Of a DNA stretch of 64,000 bases, positions 9,243-16,340 are shown one piece after another; the first letter of the stretch is position 1; each line of letters opens with the position of its first letter. Under the pieces are notes generated by a model. That model was not told where the DNA came from, did no database searches, and saw nothing but the letters and a program-made list of their open reading frames with translations. Origin of the DNA: Bradyrhizobium sp. CB82 (lineage in GTDB: Bacteria > Pseudomonadota > Alphaproteobacteria > Rhizobiales > Xanthobacteraceae); NCBI RefSeq assembly GCF_029714405.1, contig NZ_CP121650.1, positions 7,073,001 to 7,137,000 of the forward strand. Direction: 5' to 3'. The translations under genes and the position numbers were made by a program.

Positions 9243-11162
9243 ATGTCTGTGGAACTGTATCGGCAGCTAGCGTGGCTTCCAAAGCCGCCCGCTGATTTTG
9301 TGTCACGTTGCAGAGAAGTAGCAAACAGTTCTAGCGATTTGGGACGGCAAATCAGGCTGTTGGCGACGCACGCTCTGGATGAACACCAATTGGCCCGCTT
9401 GGGTCGCGTCATCAGCTCAGCGCAACAAAACGGACGAACGCTTGCCCCGCTGGTTCCATTTCGCCTCGGCCTGATCGGTAACGGCACGCTCGATCTTATC
9501 GTTCCGGTCCTGGTCGCAACGGCTGCGCGCCACGGCTTCGCGCTCGAATGCATCACGGGAGCGTATGATCAGTTTTTGCAGGATGCATTGACGCCGGAGT
9601 CAACCGTGAACAGGGCGCGGCCCGATGCGGTCCTGGTCGCCCTCGATCATCGCGGACTCGCGCTGCATCCCTCTCCGGGCAACGAGCAGCTTGCAAAGGA
9701 ATCAACGGATGCCGCGATCGCACTTCTCGATTCGATCCGCGGCGGCATATCGCGCAACAGCGGCGCGCCGTGCATCGTCCAGACGTTGGCGCCGCCTCCC
9801 GAAGGGTTGTTCGGGTCCTTTGACCGCGCGCTGACGGGAACGACCCGGAATCTAGTCGATCGTATCAATCGGATGATCTGCCATTCGATACTGCAGTCGA
9901 GCGACAGGCTGCTTGATGTTGCAGGCATCGCTGAGACGGTCGGGCTGGCGGATTGGCATTCCCCTGCCTTGTGGAATCTAGCGAAATTGCCGTTCGCTGA
10001 CGCCTTTGTGCCGCTTTACGCCGAACACGTTACGCGGATCATCGGGGCGATGCGCGGTAAGAGCCGCCGTTGTCTGGTACTCGACCTCGATAACACGGTC
10101 TGGGGCGGCGTTATCGGAGACGACGGACTGGAGGGCATCCAGATCGCCCAAGGCGACGCGACCGGTGAAGCCCATCTTTCCGTGCAGCAGCTCGCGCTCG
10201 CGCTACGCGCGCGCGGCATCGTGCTGGCGGTAAGTTCAAAGAATACTGACAGCGTCGCCAGAAGGCCGTTCAAGGAACACCCGGACATGCTCCTGAAGGA
10301 AGAGCATATCGCGGTTTTCCAGGCCAATTGGAACGACAAAGCGACCAACATTCGCGCGATCGCGAAAGAACTCGCGCTCGGGCTGGATTCCTGCGTTTTC
10401 CTCGATGACAATCCGGTCGAACGCGGCCTTATCCGGCAGGAGCTTCCGGAGGTTGCCGTTCCCGAACTTGACAGTGACCCGGCCACCTACGCGCGCACGT
10501 TGGCTGCGGCCGGGTATTTTGAAGCGATCAACTTCTCCGAAGAAGACCGCGCGCGCGCCGAAATGTATCAGGCCAACGCGCGCCGGCTTAGCTTGCAGGG
10601 TCAAACAACCGACCTCCAGTCTTATCTTCGATCGCTGGAAATGCGTATCGTCTTCGGCTCCTTCCATCGAACGACGCGCGCCCGCCTCACACAGCTCATC
10701 AACAAGAGCAATCAATTCAACTTGACGACGCGGCGGTACACCGAATCCCAGGTCGAGCAACTCGAGATAGATCCAGCCGTCATGACGCTTCACGCGAGGC
10801 TGATCGACAAATTCGGGGACAACGGCCTCATTTGTATCGTCATTTGCCGGGCAATCGGTTCCGCACGATGGACGATTGATAGCTGGCTGATGAGCTGCCG
10901 CGTGTTAGGTCGTGGCGTGGAGCAGGCGGTGCTGGCTGAGATCGTACACCGTGCGCGAGCCGCAGGCATCGAAACCATCGAAGGCCTCTATCTTCCAACC
11001 GATCGCAACGAGATGGTCCGTGAACACTACGGAAGGTTGGGGTTCACGCGCATCGATGACGGCAATGACGCGAGCAGTCGTTGGGAGCTGGATACAAACG
11101 TCGAGTTGGAAGAATTGCCGATGACGGTTGAACGGGAAGAGTCGCAGCTTGCGTTGGCGTGA
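9243..11162 (+). CDS. FkbH-type HAD-IIIC protein with C-terminal acyltransferase-like domain
   Basis: A 639-residue protein of the FkbH family. After an SGNH/Rossmann-like N-terminal region (about 1-270) comes a HAD-IIIC domain with the nucleophile motif DLDNTVWGG (D281, D283), SSKN, KATNI and FLDDNPVERG. The C-terminal GNAT-like part holds the family segment LMSCRVLGRGVEQ with Cys552. Characterised relatives take 1,3-bisphosphoglycerate, remove phosphate and load a glyceryl group on an acyl carrier protein. An ACP gene lies in the same operon, so glyceryl- or related hydroxyacyl-ACP formation is the best guess. It overlaps the next gene by 4 bp. It heads the operon. Confidence 0.92.
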   Translation: MSVELYRQLAWLPKPPADFVSRCREVANSSSDLGRQIRLLATHALDEHQLARLGRVISSAQQNGRTLAPLVPFRLGLIGNGTLDLIVPVLVATAARHGFALECITGAYDQFLQDALTPESTVNRARPDAVLVALDHRGLALHPSPGNEQLAKESTDAAIALLDSIRGGISRNSGAPCIVQTLAPPPEGLFGSFDRALTGTTRNLVDRINRMICHSILQSSDRLLDVAGIAETVGLADWHSPALWNLAKLPFADAFVPLYAEHVTRIIGAMRGKSRRCLVLDLDNTVWGGVIGDDGLEGIQIAQGDATGEAHLSVQQLALALRARGIVLAVSSKNTDSVARRPFKEHPDMLLKEEHIAVFQANWNDKATNIRAIAKELALGLDSCVFLDDNPVERGLIRQELPEVAVPELDSDPATYARTLAAAGYFEAINFSEEDRARAEMYQANARRLSLQGQTTDLQSYLRSLEMRIVFGSFHRTTRARLTQLINKSNQFNLTTRRYTESQVEQLEIDPAVMTLHARLIDKFGDNGLICIVICRAIGSARWTIDSWLMSCRVLGRGVEQAVLAEIVHRARAAGIETIEGLYLPTDRNEMVREHYGRLGFTRIDDGNDASSRWELDTNVELEELPMTVEREESQLALA

Positions 11163-12652
11163 TTGGAATCAATCTTGCAGCACACTTTCAGGCAGCCCCG
11201 AGTTTCCCATCGATGAGTCTCACATCGCCCATATTCCTCGCTTTCGTCACGGCGACGGTCATTGCTTTCCACATCAGTGAGTCAGTTCCGTATCGGCGGG
11301 TGGTCATTGCGGCCGCAAATGCCATATTCATTGCTAGCTATCTGAGCGATTTCACACAAGTGCTGCCGCTGTTCGCCTTCCTGGCGCTCGGCTATGCTTG
11401 CGTGCGCGTGCTTTATCTCCGCCAATCGTCTGTCGTGTTCGCATTCGGCGTCGTTGCCGTACTCTGCTCTTATATCTTCCTGAAGCGCTTCTCTTTCTTC
11501 GATGGTCTTGGACACCTGCCGTTCCCCTATTTGACCGTCGGCTTGTCCTACATCCTGTTCCGGATATTGCACATCATGGCGGATGTGCGGTCGGGAGATC
11601 TGGTCGAGCGAATTGGTCCGTTCGCGTTTTTTCGCTATGCCTGCAATTTCCTGTGTTTCGTTTCCGGCCCTATCCAGCGCTATCAGGATTTCAGCGAGAC
11701 GGACGGAAAAGCTGCGGCAAAGCTTGACGAATCCAGCGTTTATGACGCGCTTTCCAGAATTGTCACCGGCTACGTGAAATTCGTCATTATCGCCGCCACC
11801 GCCGACTACGCCTTCACGTTTCTCAGCCCGCAATTGTTGCAGGCGGCACCTGTGCCCTTCTTCAAGCTATGTGCGGTCTACGCCATGGCCGCGTCGTTCT
11901 ACACCGTCTATCTTTACTTCAATTTCTCCGGATACATGGACATCGTCATCGGTATCGGGCGCCTGCTCGGACAGTCATTGCCCGAGAACTTCGACAAACC
12001 GTTCACGGCGCGCAGCTTCCTCGAATTCTGGCAGCGGTGGCACATGACGCTGTCACAATGGTTCAAGTTCTATCTGTTCAACCCGCTTCTAATGTTTCTA
12101 ATGGCACGGCTGCCCTCTCGTACTCTGACCGCTTACCTCGGCGTCCTGGCATTCTTCATCACGTTCCTGGTCATGGGGGTGTGGCACGGCACCACGGCGG
12201 TATTCGTCATCTACGGCTTCCTGATGGGAGCAGGCGCGAGCATCAACAAGCTCTGGCAGGAGGCCTGCGTCCAGCGCCTTGGCAAAAAGCGCTATCGGGC
12301 GCTTACCGAATCCACCGCCTACATCTACTTTGCCAGAGGCCTGACGGTCGGCTACTTCGCACTCGCTCTCACCTGTCTGTGGGTCACGGAGTTGCCTCAA
12401 TTCACCGACCTGTTGGTGCGCCTCGGTGTCGCCGGCGTACTGGGCACATTCGTCGTCTTGATTGCGGCATTCGCAATAACTGCTCTGGCCCTCGACCTGA
12501 TCAGGGCACGTGTACACATCCCGATTTCTCTGTCGGCGATCCAGAGTGGGGAGATCGTCAGGAACCTGACCCTGGCAAGCAAGATGATGGCGATCGTCGC
12601 CGTCGCCACCCTGCTGCACAAGGCTCCGGACTTCGTCTACAAGGCGTTTTGA
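11159..12652 (+). CDS. MBOAT family membrane O-acyltransferase
   Basis: A 497-residue multi-pass protein of the AlgI/DltB/PatA type. Both conserved histidines are present: His295 in FLEFWQRWHMTLSQWF and the catalytic-type His343 in MGVWHGTTA. Proteins of this family move an acyl group from a cytoplasmic donor through the membrane to an extracytoplasmic acceptor. The GTG start at 11159 overlaps the FkbH stop (GTGA); an ATG at 11213 (MSLTSP) is a good alternative. The upstream FkbH, the downstream SGNH-like protein and the ACP suggest the donor is an acyl-ACP. Confidence 0.93.
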   Translation: MIGINLAAHFQAAPSFPSMSLTSPIFLAFVTATVIAFHISESVPYRRVVIAAANAIFIASYLSDFTQVLPLFAFLALGYACVRVLYLRQSSVVFAFGVVAVLCSYIFLKRFSFFDGLGHLPFPYLTVGLSYILFRILHIMADVRSGDLVERIGPFAFFRYACNFLCFVSGPIQRYQDFSETDGKAAAKLDESSVYDALSRIVTGYVKFVIIAATADYAFTFLSPQLLQAAPVPFFKLCAVYAMAASFYTVYLYFNFSGYMDIVIGIGRLLGQSLPENFDKPFTARSFLEFWQRWHMTLSQWFKFYLFNPLLMFLMARLPSRTLTAYLGVLAFFITFLVMGVWHGTTAVFVIYGFLMGAGASINKLWQEACVQRLGKKRYRALTESTAYIYFARGLTVGYFALALTCLWVTELPQFTDLLVRLGVAGVLGTFVVLIAAFAITALALDLIRARVHIPISLSAIQSGEIVRNLTLASKMMAIVAVATLLHKAPDFVYKAF

Positions 12653-12653
12653 C

Positions 12654-13793
12654 TTGAAACACATCCTTCGGCAGACCGCGCTGACCTTGTTGTCATTCAC
12701 CATTCTTTACGTGCTGCTCGGCGGCGCATCGTTCCTGGTGTTTCAAGACCCTCCAGGAGGCGGTCCGCGAGATTTCCAGGCCGCAGAACGAACCCTTTAC
12801 ATGACTGTCCCGAAATATGTTGTCCTCGGCCGCAGCGTTCTGGATAACCCTGGTAGGAAAGTTATTCTCGTCGGAGCGTCAAACACCAGCGTCGGTTTCC
12901 GACAGGCGATGGTGCAACCGAATCTCAGCTGTGCCGGCGTGAGCAATCTCGGGATGGGCGGCGCCAACATTTCCGAGGTCAAGCAGGTGATCGATCTGGT
13001 GCATGAGGTGCAGAATGAGCAGAATCGCCGGCTCAACACCTTCGTCATTGGCACCTGGTTCGGCATGTTTGTCGATTCAGACGTGAAGTACGCCGAAGGC
13101 GACCGCCATCGCGGGGAAACGGACGTCGATATCGAGCTATACCGATATGGCTTCTACCGCCGCACGCCGGATGGAGCCGTCGCGGTGTTGCCGCCGAAAT
13201 GGCTGGACTGGGGCGTGACGGCGTTGCGTCCGTTCCTGCTTTTCGAAAAGCTCGCGCGCCAAACCAGAGCCAGCGTCAATTTGGTCCTTACCGGACGGAC
13301 CTCCGTGCAGCGCACCGATGACGAGCGCGAGAGCGTCGTTATGTCAGAGCGGGAGAAGCAGGAGGCTCTGGAGTATTGGAAAGTGAGCATGGGAGGCAAG
13401 GATGAGATTTCCCGTGCGCAGGTCGACGTGCTGAAGGAGACCATCGCTGCGCTGCTGGACTCCGATGAGAAGGTCTTGCTTGTGGATCTGCCGATCCCCG
13501 CCTGGCATCGGGATGCCAGTCCTTACCAGCGAGGTTACCAGGAAGCCCTGAAGGGCGTAGTTCAGGAATTTAGCCGCCGCCCGAACTTTGCCTCGCTGAG
13601 CATGGATGATCTCGACGAGAACCTGGACTACTCCGACGAGGTCCACGCCAAGCGGCACCTGGCCCAGATATGGTCAACCAGGCTCGCCATGGCGCTGAAC
13701 TCATTCGTCTGCCAGGAAAAGGACGATACAGAACCACCGGTTGCAACCCTCCAGTCTTCTGAACGCGTATTGGCTGCCCCGAAATCCAATTGA
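12654..13793 (+). CDS. Membrane-anchored SGNH-hydrolase-like acyltransferase partner
   Basis: A 379-residue protein with one N-terminal membrane anchor (TALTLLSFTILYVLLGGASF) and an extracytoplasmic SGNH-like domain. Block I reads VILVGASNTS with Ser76 as candidate nucleophile; LGMGGANISE is a block-II/III-like Gly/Asn segment; the C-terminal DEVH (D328, H331) matches the Asp-x-x-His of the family. Comparable proteins (DltD, AlgJ/AlgX) work with an MBOAT partner to pass the acyl group to the polymer. Translation probably starts at TTG 12654, 1 bp after the MBOAT stop; no better start is visible before the anchor. Confidence 0.8.
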   Translation: MKHILRQTALTLLSFTILYVLLGGASFLVFQDPPGGGPRDFQAAERTLYMTVPKYVVLGRSVLDNPGRKVILVGASNTSVGFRQAMVQPNLSCAGVSNLGMGGANISEVKQVIDLVHEVQNEQNRRLNTFVIGTWFGMFVDSDVKYAEGDRHRGETDVDIELYRYGFYRRTPDGAVAVLPPKWLDWGVTALRPFLLFEKLARQTRASVNLVLTGRTSVQRTDDERESVVMSEREKQEALEYWKVSMGGKDEISRAQVDVLKETIAALLDSDEKVLLVDLPIPAWHRDASPYQRGYQEALKGVVQEFSRRPNFASLSMDDLDENLDYSDEVHAKRHLAQIWSTRLAMALNSFVCQEKDDTEPPVATLQSSERVLAAPKSN

Positions 13794-13846
13794 GACGCGA
13801 TGCGCGGCCCGAACACGGCCGGTCACCATCACGAGAGATAAAACAA

Positions 13847-14086
13847 ATGGAAAAGTCTCAGCTCTATAGCAAGCTCACCGCCATTTTTCGGGAGGTGTTC
13901 GACGAGGACGAATTGAATGTCACGCCGCAGACCACGGCGGACGACGTCGATGGCTGGGACAGCCTGTCCCATATCCGCCTGGTACTCGCGGTCTCGAAGG
14001 CGTTCGGCGTGAAGTTCTCCGCTTCAGAAATCGGAAACCTCAAGAATGTCGGAGAGTTCGCCGCTCTAATCGAGAAGAAAGCATGA
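13847..14086 (+). CDS. Acyl carrier protein
   Basis: A 79-residue acidic ACP. The phosphopantetheine site is Ser39 in DVDGWDSLSHIRLV, and the helix-rich pattern and size match stand-alone carrier proteins. An ATG at 13847, with a GAGAG ribosome site 12 nt upstream, fits the family better than the in-frame TTG at 13790. Its place between the SGNH-like protein and the VOC gene, in an operon headed by an FkbH enzyme, suggests it carries the acyl group that the MBOAT uses, as DltC does in D-alanylation. Confidence 0.94.
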   Translation: MEKSQLYSKLTAIFREVFDEDELNVTPQTTADDVDGWDSLSHIRLVLAVSKAFGVKFSASEIGNLKNVGEFAALIEKKA

Positions 14087-14090
14087 GGGC

Positions 14091-14534
14091 ATGAAAGTGG
14101 GCCGTGTCGTTCCTGCACCAGCTGAACTGGCCTTCCATCATCTGGGGCTCGCGGTCGCTTCTCCGGAAGCCGCGTTTCTGTACCTGGCTTCGATCGGCTA
14201 CACCGCGGGAAACTCTGCCTTTGATCCGATACAAAGGGTCAACCTCGCCATGCGGCATCATCCCCTGATGCCGGATGTCGAAGTTATCTGGCCGAGTGAC
14301 GGCCCCTCTCCGATTGACAAGCTCGTACAGCGAACCGGTTCCATGATCTATCATTTGTGCTACGCGTGCCCAAATGCTGAACTGGTGCTCGAGTCGTTAG
14401 CGGCGTCCGGTGTCGAAATCGTTCCCGTGGGTTCCCCCGCGCCGGCGGTCTTGTTTGGGGGCCAGAAAGTGTCGTTTCATCATATTGCCGGCTTTGGCCT
14501 CATCGAGATGCTGGAGACCGGCGCCCAGGTCTAA
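14091..14534 (+). CDS. VOC superfamily protein (glyoxalase/epimerase-like)
   Basis: A 147-residue vicinal-oxygen-chelate protein with two beta-alpha-beta-beta-beta halves. LAFHHLGLAVASPEAAF opens the first half; MIYHLCYACPNAELVLESL opens the second; the end GFGLIEMLETG supplies the usual C-terminal acidic ligand. His, His and Glu are placed as in methylmalonyl-CoA epimerase and glyoxalase I. It starts 4 bp after the ACP stop and ends the operon. It might act on the acyl group carried by the ACP, for example as an epimerase, but no substrate can be read from the sequence. Confidence 0.85.
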   Translation: MKVGRVVPAPAELAFHHLGLAVASPEAAFLYLASIGYTAGNSAFDPIQRVNLAMRHHPLMPDVEVIWPSDGPSPIDKLVQRTGSMIYHLCYACPNAELVLESLAASGVEIVPVGSPAPAVLFGGQKVSFHHIAGFGLIEMLETGAQV

Positions 14535-14727
14535 CCTCTAACTCCGCTCGCAAAGGGTTCTGGCAGACGAATGATCGACGATCGCCCGCCTCATTGCCCC
14601 CCAGCGGCATAGCCCGAATTCTATGCGACTTTGCGGTAGCCTGTCTCACGTCCTCGGTCACTCAGCACCCCGACGGAAATTCGCCCCACATGATCCAGCA
14701 ACTTCACCCACGTTGACCCCTAAGCGC

Positions 14728-15711
14728 ATGTCCAATTCTACCCAGGCTATCGTGTTCGGCGGCGCGGGCTTCATCGGCACTCATCTGATGACGCGATTGG
14801 TCGCTTCCAGGAGCTACGACCGGATCGTCTCGGTCGATATCGGCAAGCCAAGGGCGCGCGTCGATGGTGTCGAATATGTTCATCATGATATTCGTGAGGC
14901 GATCGATCCAAAGCTCGGAGGCGCAATGCCTGCCGATATCTTCAATTTGGCTGCAATCCACGTAACCCCCGGCCATCCCGAGGGCGACTATTACTATACA
15001 AACGTGCTGGGCGCGGTGAATGTTTGCCGATTTGCCAAGGAGACGGGCAACCGGAATATCATCTTCACCAGCTCGATATCGATCTACGGCCCGACCGAAG
15101 CCCCGCTTGACGAGGATGCGACACCGGCGCCGGTCAGCGCCTATGGACGCTCCAAACTCTCGGCCGAAGCGATCCATCGTCTGTGGCAGTCGGAGGCCCC
15201 GGACAGGCGGCTGACCATCGTTCGCCCCGCTGTTATCTATGGGCGCTACGAACGGGGCAATTTCACGCGATTGTCGCGGCTTCTCGAAAGGCGAGCCTTC
15301 ATCTATCCGGGCCGAACCGACACGATCAAGTCGTGCGGCTACGTGAAGGACCTGGTCTCCTCGATGTTGTTCATGGCGTCCCGCAACGACAGCCTATCGA
15401 TCTACAATTTCTGCTATGAGCACCGCTACACGATCAGCGAGATTTGTTCGGCGTTCTCCCAAGCTGCCAAATACACCAAGCCAACGATAACGATTCCAGT
15501 ATGGTTGATGAATCTCGCCGTGCTTCCATTCGAGATCCTGCACGCCGTCGGCATCAAGACCGGCATCAATCGCGACCGAATCAGAAAGTTGTGGTTTTCT
15601 ACGAACATTCTGCCGAAGCGCCTGCTCGCAAGCGGATTCAAATTCGAATACGACCTGGCAAGCTCGCTTGCAGAATGGAAGCGAGAATCCTCCATCAAGG
15701 ATTTTGATTGA
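14728..15711 (+). CDS. NAD-dependent sugar epimerase/dehydratase
   Basis: A 327-residue extended short-chain dehydrogenase. The NAD motif GGAGFIGTH lies at the N-terminus, the catalytic Tyr-x-x-x-Lys is YGRSK, and the upstream Ser lies in FTSSISIYGPTE. This pattern fits UDP- or dTDP-sugar 4-epimerases and related enzymes; the exact sugar is unknown. The ATG at 14728 is chosen because it starts 10 residues before the Gly-rich loop; an upstream ATG at 14623 would add a basic non-conserved tail. It lies between the acylation operon and the co-polymerase gene. Confidence 0.88.
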   Translation: MSNSTQAIVFGGAGFIGTHLMTRLVASRSYDRIVSVDIGKPRARVDGVEYVHHDIREAIDPKLGGAMPADIFNLAAIHVTPGHPEGDYYYTNVLGAVNVCRFAKETGNRNIIFTSSISIYGPTEAPLDEDATPAPVSAYGRSKLSAEAIHRLWQSEAPDRRLTIVRPAVIYGRYERGNFTRLSRLLERRAFIYPGRTDTIKSCGYVKDLVSSMLFMASRNDSLSIYNFCYEHRYTISEICSAFSQAAKYTKPTITIPVWLMNLAVLPFEILHAVGIKTGINRDRIRKLWFSTNILPKRLLASGFKFEYDLASSLAEWKRESSIKDFD

Positions 15712-16036
15712 GATCTCGACGGATTGCCTGTTTTTCCATCAATCAACCGTGGAACTTCGGAACAGACGCTTGCCGCCGCAGCGGATGGCTCTCAAACTGG
15801 GCTTCCTTCGCACTCGTTCGTCCCCGATCGCTGCGCCGAGACATGATCTGCGTTTACCCATTGCGGTCTTTCCTGCTCGCTTGGTCATACTCAGGCCGAT
15901 ATTGCATCGCAGAATTTGGCGGTTAGTCGGCGCTGTTCCATCCCGTCGGCAGGGATTTGCTCGATCTCTATCCTGTCGGCGGACAAATGATCTTCCAACG
16001 CAGTGCAAACCATCCTGAAGGTGGTGTCAGGCGGGC
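15712..16036. other. Intergenic region
   Basis: No gene is convincing here. It probably contains the promoter of the co-polymerase operon. A stretch at about 15876-15893 (TGCTCGCTTGGTCATACT) resembles one at about 21948-21965 (TGCTCGCCTGGTCATAAT), which may be a coincidence or a remnant of duplication. Confidence 0.3.
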
Positions 16037-16321
16037 TTGGCGGAGATGCGCATTATGACGACTTTGCGGCGAGCGGAACCGACAGTCGCGCCCAGCGTTG
16101 CCGAACCTTCCCTGGCCAATAACGTGTCAAACTATTCAACTAGCTATTCCATCGATGTTGTCGGCGGCACCCGTCAACTCGCGAGAGCCACCACCTCGAC
16201 CACCATATCCCGCTCTGTCGAACTCTTGCTGACGGTCAGGCAGTTCGACCCGCGCTACATGTTCACTGATTCGGCGCGGCGGCACGGCCAGGCTGATATC
16301 GCACATCGCAAGTCACAATAG
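16037..16321 (+). CDS. Small hypothetical protein upstream of the co-polymerase
   Basis: A possible 94-residue Ser/Thr-rich protein without membrane segments or known motifs, ending 19 bp before the co-polymerase gene on the same strand. GGCGGAG just upstream of the start could serve as ribosome site. It may be a genuine leader gene of the operon or a chance frame; I do not recognise it. Confidence 0.3.
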   Translation: MAEMRIMTTLRRAEPTVAPSVAEPSLANNVSNYSTSYSIDVVGGTRQLARATTSTTISRSVELLLTVRQFDPRYMFTDSARRHGQADIAHRKSQ

Positions 16322-16340
16322 GTTCACGTAGGCGAGCCGG

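Noticed and set aside
11869-12657. Plus-strand frame of 262 codons within the MBOAT gene
   Set aside because: Out-of-frame shadow; the MBOAT frame has both conserved His and membrane segments.
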